64,000 nucleotides of DNA, taken from NCBI GenBank assembly GCA_947458265.1, contig CANGYF010000011.1, positions 1-64,000 on the forward strand. The letters are read 5' to 3'. Positions 9,499-17,388 of this stretch are shown here, one piece after another. A model generated the notes under the pieces. It did no database searches and was not told the DNA's origin. It was given only the letters and a program-made list of their open reading frames with translations. The DNA comes from Betaproteobacteria bacterium (GTDB lineage Bacteria > Pseudomonadota > Gammaproteobacteria > Burkholderiales > CAIKXV01). How positions within the stretch are numbered: position 1 is the stretch's first letter; the number at the start of each line of letters is the position of its first letter. The position numbers and the translations under genes are program-made.

Positions 9499-11076
9499 AT
9501 GCTGGAGGGCTTCGAGATGGCAGGCAGCGGCGGCGTGCAGGCTGCGATGACTCCGGCGCAGGAGGCAGACGCGATGCTCGCGACGCTCGGCATGCCGGTA
9601 TCGGTGTTCGATGTCGATGCATCGCACCCGGAGCGCCTCGTCTCGCGTTCGCCGATCGACGGCCTGCCGATCGGCGCCGTACCTGCGGTCGATACGGTTG
9701 GCACCGCGGCGGCTGTCGGCCACGCGGTCGAAGCGGCCCGTGCCTGGCGCAGCGTGCCACCGCCGCTGCGCGGCGAACTCGTGCGCCGCTTCGGCATGAA
9801 GCTGCGCGAGTCAAAGGACGACCTCGGACGGCTGGTCACGCTGGAGAGCGGCAAGATCCTGCAGGAAGGCCTGGGCGAAGTGCAGGAGATGATCGACATC
9901 TGCGACTTCGCGGTCGGACTGTCGCGGCAACTGCATGGACTGACCATCGCCTCCGAGCGCCCGGGCCACCGGATGATGGAGACCTGGCATCCGCTGGGCG
10001 TGGTCGGCGTGATCTCGGCGTTCAACTTCCCGGTCGCGGTCTGGGCATGGAACGCGGCGCTTGCGTGGGTGTGCGGCAACGCGGTGGTGTGGAAGCCGTC
10101 CGAGAAGACACCGCTCACCGCGCTCGCCTGCCAGCGGCTGTTTGAAGCCGCTTGCGAAGGGTTCGATGCAGCGCCGTCGGCCCTGTCGACCGTGCTGCCG
10201 GGCGATGCCTCGATCGGACAGGCACTGGCCGCCGACCCGCGGGTCGCACTGGTGTCGGCCACCGGCAGCACGCGCATGGGCCGCGCGGTGGCACCGGTGG
10301 TCGCGGCGCGGTTCGGCCGCGTGCTGCTGGAACTGGGTGGCAACAACGCGATGGTGGTCGCACCGTCGGCCGACCTCGACCTCGCGCTGCGCGCGATCGT
10401 GTTCTCGGCGGTGGGCACGGCAGGGCAGCGCTGCACCACGCTGCGGCGATTGATCGTGCATGAAGCGATTGCTGATCGGCTGCTGCCGCGATTGCGTGCG
10501 TTGTGGCCCACGCTGGCGGTCGGCGATCCGCGCGAGTCCGGTACGCTGGTCGGACCGCTGATCGATGCGGCGGCTGGCGAAGCGATGCAGCGCGCGCTCG
10601 ACGCGGCGGCGGCCGAAGGCGGCACCGTGCTCGGCGGCGAGCCGCGCCTGCGCGACACGCATCCGCACGCCTGCTATCGCGCACCGGCGCTGGTCGAGAT
10701 GCCTGCCCAGTCATCGATCGTGCAGCAGGAGACCTTCGCGCCGATCCTGTACGTGCTGCGCTATCGCACGCTCGAAGAGGCGATCGCATTGAACAACGCT
10801 GTCGCCCAGGGCCTGGCCTCGAGCATCTTCACCACCGACCTGCGCGAAGCCGAACGCTTCCTGTCCGCCGCGGGCAGCGACTGCGGCATCGTCAACGTCA
10901 ACATCGGCCCGTCGGGCGCGGAGATCGGCGGCGCGTTCGGCGGCGAGAAGGAGACCGGCGGCGGGCGGGAGTCGGGCAGCGATGCCTGGAAGGCCTACAT
11001 GCGGCGTGCGACCAACACGATCAACTACTCGGATGAACTGCCGCTGGCGCAGGGGATACGGTTCGAGGTCGGTTGA
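9499..11076 (+). CDS. Aldehyde dehydrogenase, ALDH7 (piperideine-6-carboxylate/aminoadipate semialdehyde) type
   Basis: 525 aa, NAD(P)-dependent aldehyde dehydrogenase. Catalytic Cys312 in GTAGQRCTTLRR, general base Glu278 in LLELGGNNAM, and Asn176 in SAFNFPVAVW are all present. The GGNNA rather than GGKSP sequence and the C-terminal GGAFGGEKETGGGRESGSDAW block are typical of the antiquitin/ALDH7 group, which oxidises alpha-aminoadipate semialdehyde in lysine catabolism. The N-terminal 15-20 residues may be untranslated, since ATGs at 9517 and 9547 are alternative starts. It starts 4 bp after the DoxX gene. No other lysine-degradation gene is visible, so the substrate is inferred from subfamily only. 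Confidence 0.88.
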   Translation: MLEGFEMAGSGGVQAAMTPAQEADAMLATLGMPVSVFDVDASHPERLVSRSPIDGLPIGAVPAVDTVGTAAAVGHAVEAARAWRSVPPPLRGELVRRFGMKLRESKDDLGRLVTLESGKILQEGLGEVQEMIDICDFAVGLSRQLHGLTIASERPGHRMMETWHPLGVVGVISAFNFPVAVWAWNAALAWVCGNAVVWKPSEKTPLTALACQRLFEAACEGFDAAPSALSTVLPGDASIGQALAADPRVALVSATGSTRMGRAVAPVVAARFGRVLLELGGNNAMVVAPSADLDLALRAIVFSAVGTAGQRCTTLRRLIVHEAIADRLLPRLRALWPTLAVGDPRESGTLVGPLIDAAAGEAMQRALDAAAAEGGTVLGGEPRLRDTHPHACYRAPALVEMPAQSSIVQQETFAPILYVLRYRTLEEAIALNNAVAQGLASSIFTTDLREAERFLSAAGSDCGIVNVNIGPSGAEIGGAFGGEKETGGGRESGSDAWKAYMRRATNTINYSDELPLAQGIRFEVG

Positions 11077-11109
11077 TCCGGCGGGTGGCCGTTGCCGACC
11101 GCCTGTGCA

Positions 11110-11622
11110 TCAGCCCGGGTGCAGTTCGAACTCCCCATTGATCTCCACCGCGATCCCGCGCGGCAGCGACACATGCCCGACCGCCGAGCGTGCATGGCAG
11201 CCCGCCTCCGGTCCGAACAGTTCGAAGAACAGGTCCGAGGCGCCATCGATCACCTGCGGTGGCTGGTGGAAGTCGGGCGTGCAGTTGACCATGCCGAACA
11301 GGCGCAGCACTCGCTTTACATGGTCGAGCGAGCCGCAGTGCGCCTTGATCGTCGCGAGCATGGTCAGGGCCACCGCGCGGGCGGTCGCATAGCCTTCGTC
11401 GACCGTGATGTCGACGCCGAACTTGCCGGCCTGTCGTACGCCGGGTAGCTTGGGAAGGTCGAGGCCGTGGCCGGACAGATACAGGATGTTGCCGGCCTGG
11501 GTGCAGCCGGTGCGGTTGTTCTTCGGGAACACGAAGGGCGGTGGCAGGGTGTAGCCCATCGCGGCGAGGCGGGCCTCGATGCTGTCGTTGCCGGTTGCTG
11601 CGGCCAGGTTGTCGTTGCTCAC
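11110..11622 (-). CDS. RidA/YjgF/YER057c family protein, single domain
   Basis: 170 aa, somewhat longer than the 128-aa RidA. RidA proteins hydrolyse reactive enamines/imines and protect PLP enzymes. The segment HARSAVGH with Arg145, followed by VEING with Glu160, aligns with the Arg105 and Glu120 that mark deaminase-competent RidA. The core YLSGHGLDLP strand is typical of the fold. The N-terminal extension (about 35 residues) includes PFVFPKNNRTG. Transcribed divergently from the triple-RidA gene, 86 bp apart, so shared regulation is likely. Unlike its neighbour it keeps the catalytic-type arginine. Confidence 0.85.
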   Translation of the reverse strand: MSNDNLAAATGNDSIEARLAAMGYTLPPPFVFPKNNRTGCTQAGNILYLSGHGLDLPKLPGVRQAGKFGVDITVDEGYATARAVALTMLATIKAHCGSLDHVKRVLRLFGMVNCTPDFHQPPQVIDGASDLFFELFGPEAGCHARSAVGHVSLPRGIAVEINGEFELHPG

Positions 11623-11675
11623 GGTCGTTCCTCACGTGCATGTTCGGGAATGCGGTCCGTCGGGCTGACGACCGC

Positions 11676-11681
11676 TACAAT
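11676..11681 (+). promoter_or_regulatory. Candidate -10 box in the RidA divergent region
   Basis: TACAAT lies 28 bp before the ATG of the triple-RidA gene. No good -35 is visible at normal spacing (CGGTCC), so this is weak and rests on the -10 alone. Confidence 0.3.
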
Positions 11682-11708
11682 CGTACATCGATCACCAACG
11701 GACCCTCC

Positions 11709-13037
11709 ATGGCTACCCGAAAGACCCCTGCCAGCGTCCCGCAGGGCGCGGTCACCGCGCTGCTGCCGGTCGAGATCCAGCCCGGTAATGTGCGCTACGC
11801 CCCCGGCATCCGCGCCGGCCGCTGGGTGTTCGCCACCGGCCACAAGGGCACGGCCGACTTCGTGAGCGGCATGGCGCCCGAGGTGGTCGATGCCGAGGCG
11901 CCACGCCATTCCGTGCCGAAGTACAAGAAGGAGGCGCGCCAGGTGTTCGCCAACTTCGCCAAGGTGCTCAAGGCCGGCGGCAGCGACCGCGCGCATGTGG
12001 TGCGCGTGGACCAGTACTACACCGGCGGCCATGTGGTCGATGCTTACCACGAGGTGCGGCGCGAGTTCTTCCGCGGCCATGTACCGCCGAGCACGTCCAA
12101 CCTGCACCAGAAGTTCCTGCTCGACGGGCAGGCCATGGAAGTGCAGTTGATGGCGGTGGCCACCGACAGCGGCTTCGCGCCGACCCAGCATCGTCCGGCC
12201 AACCTGCCAGTGCATGCCACCTCGGGCTACAGCCCGGTGCTCACCTGCGGCGACCATGTGTTCATCGCCGGCCAGACGTCCGAGGCGCTCAAGACCGAGG
12301 AAGGTCCGCTCGACCCGGCAGCGCGCATGCCTGCGGGGCATCTCTGGAAGGGCACGCCGATCAAGCTCGAGGCGGGCTTCGCCATCGAGCGCAAGCTCAA
12401 GCCCGCGCTGGCGGTGGTCGGCAACACGCTGGCCGACGTGGTGAAGGCACAGGTCTACCTGCGCGACATGGACGACGTGCCGGCGTTCAACGAGGTGTGG
12501 GCCGAGCAGTTCGACGGCGACATCCCGGCGACCACGATCATCACGACGTCCAACCCGGGCTTCATCTGCGAGACCGGGCGCATCGAGATCAACACCATCA
12601 GCCTGAAGAACGGCGGGCGCACAAAGAAGAAGGTCATCGATGCCGGCGTGCCGACCGCGTTCGCCGGTCATCCGCAGGCGGTGCGTGCCGGCGACCTGCT
12701 GTTCCTGTCCGGCCTGATGGCGGTGGATGCGCGCGGTGCACTCGCGCCGGAGGTGCGCATCGATCCGCGCCAGCCGTGGTTCGGCACGCCGGCCGAACTT
12801 CAGATGAACCGCATCCTCGAGCAGGCCGAGGCGATCTGCCGCAAGGCAGGCACCTCGCTCGCCAATACGGTGCGCGCGCAGCAGTTCCATACCGATCTCT
12901 CCGGCTTCCACCCGGCCTGGCGGGCGTGGCAGAAGCACCTGCCCGGGCACTACCTGCCGTTCTCGGCGATCGAGGTGCCGGCGCTGGCGGTGCCGGGTGC
13001 GGTCGTGATGCTGGACCTGTGGGTGTACGTGCCGTGA
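11709..13037 (+). CDS. Triple RidA-domain fusion protein
   Basis: 442 aa made of three consecutive RidA-like domains: about 12-155 (strand VFATGHKGTAD), 170-310 (VFIAGQTSEAL) and 318-442 (LFLSGLMAVDA). RidA folds normally form trimers of single-domain subunits, so one chain with three domains may fold as a pseudo-trimer; that is inference. At the position of RidA Arg105 the three domains carry Ser, Thr and Phe (after PPS, PAT and LPF), so none has the imine-deaminase arginine. Domains 1 and 2 keep the Glu120 equivalent (MEV, IEI) and domain 3 does not. The function is therefore probably not classical deamination. A Bug receptor follows 62 bp downstream on the same strand. Confidence 0.85.
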   Translation: MATRKTPASVPQGAVTALLPVEIQPGNVRYAPGIRAGRWVFATGHKGTADFVSGMAPEVVDAEAPRHSVPKYKKEARQVFANFAKVLKAGGSDRAHVVRVDQYYTGGHVVDAYHEVRREFFRGHVPPSTSNLHQKFLLDGQAMEVQLMAVATDSGFAPTQHRPANLPVHATSGYSPVLTCGDHVFIAGQTSEALKTEEGPLDPAARMPAGHLWKGTPIKLEAGFAIERKLKPALAVVGNTLADVVKAQVYLRDMDDVPAFNEVWAEQFDGDIPATTIITTSNPGFICETGRIEINTISLKNGGRTKKKVIDAGVPTAFAGHPQAVRAGDLLFLSGLMAVDARGALAPEVRIDPRQPWFGTPAELQMNRILEQAEAICRKAGTSLANTVRAQQFHTDLSGFHPAWRAWQKHLPGHYLPFSAIEVPALAVPGAVVMLDLWVYVP

Positions 13038-13099
13038 CAAACCGCAGTTACCGGCACCCTTCTTGCTCTAACCCGGACACTTCAACGGAGAGGATCGCC

Positions 13100-14122
13100 A
13101 TGAACCGTCATTCACCGTCCCGTCCTTCGAACCTGCCGCGCCGCACGCTGGTCGCCGGCGTGGCTTCTGCACTGCTGGCCGGTCCGGGCCTTGCGCTTGC
13201 ACAGCCGGCCGACCCGGCTGTGGGGTACCCGTCGCAGCCGATCCGCTTCATCATCCCGGCGACCGCCGGTGGTGGCACCGACGTGGTCACCCGGGTGATC
13301 GCCAAGTACATGACCGAAGCCTGGAACTCGCCGGTGCTGGTGGAGAACCGGGCCGGCGCGGGCGGCGTGATCGCCGCGCAGTACGTGGCCACGCAGAAGC
13401 CCGATGGCTACACCTTCCTGGCGATTCCCAGTGCGTTCGGGGTGCGCTCGGCAATCGATCCGAAGCTGCCCTACGATCCGCTGAAGGCCTTCGTCGGTGT
13501 CGGTCAGACGGCGCGTTCGCCGAGCTTCATGGTCGTGTCGCCGGCCCGCGGCTTCAAGACGCTGAAGGACCTGGTCGCCTTTGCGAAGGCGCAGCCGCAG
13601 GGCGTGGTCTATGGCTCTGCCGGCGTCGGCAGCACGGCGCACCTGCATGCCGCGGCGACCGCGCACCTGGCCGGCTTCAAGGCGGACCATGTCGCCTACA
13701 AGGGCACGCCGGAAGCGGTGAACGATGCCATGAACGGCCGCGTGCTCTACGCGTTCGCGCCCGGGCCCAACGCCTTGCCGCTGGCACGCGAAGGCAAGCT
13801 GCAGATTCTGGTCAGCAGTTCGCTCGCGGGCACGAAGTACATGCCCGGCCTGCAGTCGCTGGCGCAGGCCGGCGTGCCCGGCTACGAGAGCGAGGACTGG
13901 TTCGGCGTGCTCGCGCCGGCCGGCACGCCGCTGGCGATCCGCGAGCGGGTATCGAAGGAGATGGCACGCATCCTGGCGCTGCCCGAGGTACTCGAGCGGT
14001 TCAGTGCGTTCGGCGCCGAACCGGTATCTTCGACGCCGCAGGTGTTCGATGCCTTCGTGCGTGACTACATCATCCGCACCCGCAAGCTCGCCGAGCAGAT
14101 CGGCATGAAGCCGGAAGGCTGA
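13100..14122 (+). CDS. Bug-family tripartite tricarboxylate transport receptor (1 of 9)
   Basis: 340 aa periplasmic binding protein. It has a twin-arginine-like start (RRTLVAGVASALLAGPG) and a cleavage region at ALAQP. The Bug hallmarks follow: YPSQPIRFIIPATAGGGTD, VENRAGAGGVIAAQYVA, DGYTFL, VVYGSAGVGSTAHL and HVAYKGTPEAVNDAM. These receptors bind carboxylates, amino acids or aromatic acids and often lack a dedicated membrane component. Start taken at 13100 because the signal peptide begins there and GGAGAGG precedes it. It follows the triple-RidA gene on the same strand by 62 bp, hinting at linked use of a nitrogenous or keto-acid substrate. Ligand unknown. Confidence 0.92.
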   Translation: MNRHSPSRPSNLPRRTLVAGVASALLAGPGLALAQPADPAVGYPSQPIRFIIPATAGGGTDVVTRVIAKYMTEAWNSPVLVENRAGAGGVIAAQYVATQKPDGYTFLAIPSAFGVRSAIDPKLPYDPLKAFVGVGQTARSPSFMVVSPARGFKTLKDLVAFAKAQPQGVVYGSAGVGSTAHLHAAATAHLAGFKADHVAYKGTPEAVNDAMNGRVLYAFAPGPNALPLAREGKLQILVSSSLAGTKYMPGLQSLAQAGVPGYESEDWFGVLAPAGTPLAIRERVSKEMARILALPEVLERFSAFGAEPVSSTPQVFDAFVRDYIIRTRKLAEQIGMKPEG

Positions 14123-14226
14123 GATCCGGCAGGGCACGATGAGCCATTGAAGGCAGGGCTGTCTCTTGCGTGCGATCCTCCGTGCAAACGGTCGCGCCGC
14201 GGCAGAATTTGCGCAAGGAGGCTGCA

Positions 14227-14673
14227 ATGAAGGCACGTATTCGATGGATCTCAGCGGCGACGCTGGTGGTTGCACTGGCTGCCGCAGGCACCTCGGCACA
14301 ATCGCAGGTGAGCCTGCAGCAGGGCAAGTCTGGACAGGTGTCCTGGGTGGCCGGTGGAACGAGTACCGCCGAGGTGGATGCGCTGGCCGCGCTGGAGAAG
14401 GGCCACGCGCTGAAGATGATCTTCACGCTGACCGCCGGCAACTATCTCGCTGGCGTGAACGTGAAGGTGCGTGACGCGAAGGGCGTGGTCGTGCTCGACC
14501 AGGCCGATACCGGGCCGGTGCTGCTGGCGAAGCTGCCACCCGGCGCCTACACCGTATCCGCGACCTCGGAAGGCCGGGAGCAGGTGCGCAAGGTGCAGAT
14601 CGGCACTGGCATGCGTACCGAGTACCTGCGCTGGCCGGCGACGGACAAGGACTTCGCCCTCCCCGCGCAATGA
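14227..14673 (+). CDS. Secreted small protein with a carboxypeptidase-regulatory-like fold
   Basis: 148 aa. An AAGGAGG ribosome site ends 4 nt before the ATG. A signal peptide (about residues 1-24, hydrophobic ATLVVALAAAGTSAQ) precedes a beta-rich domain. That domain has VNVKVRDAKGVVVLDQADTG, LLAKLPPGAYTVSA and a REQVRKVQIGTG ending, the pattern of transthyretin-like or carboxypeptidase-regulatory-like domains of bacterial envelope proteins. No catalytic residues are seen. It stands alone between a Bug gene and a convergent M81 peptidase gene. Function not known; periplasmic location is well supported. Confidence 0.75.
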   Translation: MKARIRWISAATLVVALAAAGTSAQSQVSLQQGKSGQVSWVAGGTSTAEVDALAALEKGHALKMIFTLTAGNYLAGVNVKVRDAKGVVVLDQADTGPVLLAKLPPGAYTVSATSEGREQVRKVQIGTGMRTEYLRWPATDKDFALPAQ

Positions 14674-14714
14674 CCTGAGGGGTCGGGGTCAGGCCCCAGG
14701 GTCAGACCCCGGGG
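14674..14714. repeat. GGGTCAG/CTGACCC palindromic repeat between convergent genes
   Basis: A 41-bp spacer made almost wholly of interleaved GGGGTC, GGGTCAG and GACCCC units. It contains GGGGTCAGGCCCC and GGGTCAGACCCC, which can fold into several alternative hairpins. It fills the gap between two convergent stop codons and probably acts as a bidirectional terminator or REP-like element. It shares the GGGTCAG core with elements at about 20.6, 38.6 and 43.0 kb. Confidence 0.6.
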
Positions 14715-16238
14715 TCAGTCGGTGTTCACCGGCAGCGGTACGAAGCCCGGCCCGAGCGGGAACAGGCGCACGCCGGCGCGCAGCCGGCGGAACGCGTACT
14801 GCGTCGTGTCGACGATGTGGCCGCCAGGGGCGAGGGCTACCAGTACGGTCTCTGCGATCGGCTGGAAGTCGGCGCGGAAATGTACGGTGCTCTTGAGGGC
14901 GAGGATCTTCTGCTCTGACGGTTCGATGCCCAGGTGCCGGAACGGTGCCTGGTCGTGCGCCTGCATCCGCTTCGTGGTGACCACGATGCCGACGCCTTCG
15001 GGCCCGCCGATGCGCAGCAGGGCCATCGGGCCGAGGTCGACCTGGCGGCCGCCGACCGAGGGGCCCGTGGTGGTGAACCTGCCATCACCCAGGCGCTCGA
15101 CATGGAAGGTCGCCTGGTAGGGATCGCTGCCCTCCGGACCGAAGCGTCCGCCCAGCGCGAGCGTCACGTCGGCACCCTGGCCTGCCGCATGCGCTGCCGC
15201 GGCGGACTGCGGATCGAAGAAGAACCCGAGCACCGCCTTGCGCGCATGGTTGCGCACCAGCGCGGCGAGCAGTCCGGTGGTGTCGCCGGTGCCGCCGGCG
15301 CCCGGGTTGTCCTGCGTGTCGGCGATCACCACCGGCCGCGTCGCGGTCTCGGCGATGCGCATCGCCTGCTGCACGGCTTCGTCTGGCTGCAGCAGCGGTT
15401 GGGCGAACTCGGCCTCGCGCGCTTCGATGTCCTGCAGCAGCGCATCGGCGGCGGCATCGGCGGCGGCCTGGGTCCAGGCATACACCACCACCGATGGGCC
15501 GCAGTCGTGCAGGTCGGCCGGCGGGAAACCGGCGAGGTAGGCGACGCTCAGCACATCGCCCTGCTCCAGCCGCGCCGAGTGCTCGATGATCGCCTTCGAC
15601 GGATCGATCATCGTGCACTGGGAGTTCAGCGGCAGCAGGAACGCCGGCTTGCGCAGCGCGCGGCCCGCCGGGCGCCCGCGCTCGAGCACCTGCTTCAGCA
15701 CCCTGGCTGCCCGCTCGCCGGTGTCGACCCGGTCGACATGCGGATAGGTACGGTAGGCCTCGACGCCATCTGCATGCATCACCATCTCCGGCGTGACGTT
15801 CGCATGGTAGTCGAGGCTGTAGACCACCGGCACAACCTCGCCGACCGAGGCGCGGATACGCCGCAGCAGTTCGCCCTCGCAATCCTCGAAGTCCTCGCAC
15901 ACCGCCGCGCCGTGCAGGTCGAGGTAGATCGCGTCGACCGGCATTGCCTGCGACAGCATGCCGACCATCTCGCCGGCGATGCGTTCGAACGCATCCCGCG
16001 TCACGTAGCCGCCGGCGCCGCCACTGGTCCAGATCAGCGGCGCATAGTCGTGCGCAGGTCCCATCTCCTTCAGGAAGCCGGACAGCGCGAAGCTGGTGTC
16101 GGACAGCCACTCCAGCACCGCCGGGCCGCGCACCAGCGGCGGCCGGTCGCGGTGCGCGGCGAAGTAGGCGAAGTCGGTGCGGGTGGGGACGAAGCAGTTG
16201 GTCTCGTGCTGGAAACCGCCGATTGCGATGCGTGCCAT
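14715..16238 (-). CDS. M81 family metallopeptidase (MlrC/microcystinase C-like)
   Basis: 507 aa. The start MARIAIGGFQHETNCFVPTRT is the family N-terminus. The frame is open further upstream, but that part overlaps the Bug gene. Metal-ligand motifs YLDLHGAAV and YSLDYHANVT are present, matching the Asp/His set of the zinc enzyme MlrC, which cleaves linearised microcystin. Most family members are in bacteria that never meet microcystin and act on unknown short peptides or amides. The C-terminal half has DTQDNPGAGGTGDTT and GPEGVGIVVTTKR. It sits 5 bp after a Bug receptor on the same strand, which suggests import of a compound then hydrolysed by this enzyme. Confidence 0.9.
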   Translation of the reverse strand: MARIAIGGFQHETNCFVPTRTDFAYFAAHRDRPPLVRGPAVLEWLSDTSFALSGFLKEMGPAHDYAPLIWTSGGAGGYVTRDAFERIAGEMVGMLSQAMPVDAIYLDLHGAAVCEDFEDCEGELLRRIRASVGEVVPVVYSLDYHANVTPEMVMHADGVEAYRTYPHVDRVDTGERAARVLKQVLERGRPAGRALRKPAFLLPLNSQCTMIDPSKAIIEHSARLEQGDVLSVAYLAGFPPADLHDCGPSVVVYAWTQAAADAAADALLQDIEAREAEFAQPLLQPDEAVQQAMRIAETATRPVVIADTQDNPGAGGTGDTTGLLAALVRNHARKAVLGFFFDPQSAAAAHAAGQGADVTLALGGRFGPEGSDPYQATFHVERLGDGRFTTTGPSVGGRQVDLGPMALLRIGGPEGVGIVVTTKRMQAHDQAPFRHLGIEPSEQKILALKSTVHFRADFQPIAETVLVALAPGGHIVDTTQYAFRRLRAGVRLFPLGPGFVPLPVNTD

Positions 16239-16243
16239 GGTGT

Positions 16244-17230
16244 TCAGTCGCCTCCCTTGATGCCCGATGCCTTGACGATACGGTCGATCTGCCCGGCGGC
16301 ATGCTTCGCCAGCGCGAGCATCTGCTCGGGCGTGTTCGCGCCCGGTTCGGTGCCGGCCAGCAGCAGGCCGTCGCGGAGCTCGGGCACGTTCAGTGCCTTG
16401 CCGATCGCCGCCGAGAGCTGCTGCACGATCGGCCCAGGCGTCTGGCCCTGGGTCACGATCGCGTAGAACGGCGTGAACTCGAAGCCGGGCAGGCCGGCGG
16501 CCTCGGCCACGGTGGGTACGTCGGGCAGCTGCGGCGAGCGGGTCGCCGAGGTTACGCCCAGCGCACGCAGCTTGCCTGCGCGGACGAACGAGATCGTGCC
16601 GCCCAGCACCGAGGTGCCCATCTCGACGCGGCCGGCCATGACGTCGATGTAGAGCTGGCTGGAGCCCTTGAACGGCACATGGTTGATGTCGATCTTCGCT
16701 GCGCCCCGGAAGTACTCGGCCGCCAGGTGCGGCGTCGCGCCCACGCCCGAGGAACCGTAGTTGAGCTCGCCCGGCCGCTTGCGTGCGAGCGCGATCAGCT
16801 CCTTCAGGGTCTTCGCCGGCAGGGCATTGTTCACGTAGAACACCAGCGGAAAGGTGCCGACCTTCGATACCCAGGCGAAGTCCTTCCACGGGTCGACCGG
16901 CATCTCGGGACGCAGGCTGCGGATGCCGGCGAGGCCGGAGGCCGCGAGCAGCAACGTGTAGCCGTCCGGAGGCGCCTTGGCGGTGAACTCCCAGGCAACC
17001 AGCCCACCCGCGCCGGGACGGTACTCGACGATCACCTGCTGGTTGAGCATCTTGCCCAGCGGACCGGCGAGCAGACGGGCATGCAGGTCATCGCCGCCGC
17101 CGGGCGGGGCGCGCACGATCAGGCGCAGCGGCTTGACCGGGAAGGATTGCGCGATGGCGGGTACGGCGAACGCCAGCAGCAGGGCACAGGCCACTGCCGA
17201 GCGCATCGGCGGGTGCAACGAAGCTCGCAT
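16244..17230 (-). CDS. Bug-family receptor (2 of 9), operon with M81 peptidase
   Basis: 328 aa. The start at 17230 is chosen for a GGAG ribosome site 6 nt upstream and a clean signal peptide (AVACALLLAFAVPAIAQS); ATGs at 17242 and 17305 are possible. The mature part begins FPVKPLRLIVRAPPGGGDD and keeps VEYRPGAGG, DGYTLLL, LNYGSSGVGATPHL and HVPFKGSSQ. The GGGDD replaces the more common GGXTD. It is the first gene of a two-gene operon with the M81 peptidase (5-bp gap), divergent from the amidohydrolase gene. Ligand unknown. Confidence 0.92.
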   Translation of the reverse strand: MRASLHPPMRSAVACALLLAFAVPAIAQSFPVKPLRLIVRAPPGGGDDLHARLLAGPLGKMLNQQVIVEYRPGAGGLVAWEFTAKAPPDGYTLLLAASGLAGIRSLRPEMPVDPWKDFAWVSKVGTFPLVFYVNNALPAKTLKELIALARKRPGELNYGSSGVGATPHLAAEYFRGAAKIDINHVPFKGSSQLYIDVMAGRVEMGTSVLGGTISFVRAGKLRALGVTSATRSPQLPDVPTVAEAAGLPGFEFTPFYAIVTQGQTPGPIVQQLSAAIGKALNVPELRDGLLLAGTEPGANTPEQMLALAKHAAGQIDRIVKASGIKGGD

Positions 17231-17282
17231 CGGCGACTCCATCGTCGGGCATCGGGAATGGCACACAGGATATCGCCCCTTG

Positions 17283-17299
17283 CCGCGCAGCGTGCGCGG
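17283..17299. promoter_or_regulatory. Perfect 7-bp inverted repeat in divergent promoter region
   Basis: CCGCGCA-GCG-TGCGCGG lies between the divergent Bug/M81 operon and the amidohydrolase gene, 53 bp from the Bug start and 89 bp from the amidohydrolase start. It could be an operator for a dimeric regulator or simply an RNA hairpin. No regulator gene is adjacent. Confidence 0.35.
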
Positions 17300-17388
17300 A
17301 AGCAATCGGCTACGCTACGAGGCGCCGCTGCTCGTCCGCTGCGCGGTAGACCAGAAGAAACGAGACAACTCATTCACGGGGGAGCTGC

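Noticed and set aside
16239-16889. N-terminal extension of the M81 peptidase
   Set aside because: It overlaps the Bug gene in another frame; the family N-terminus begins at 16238.
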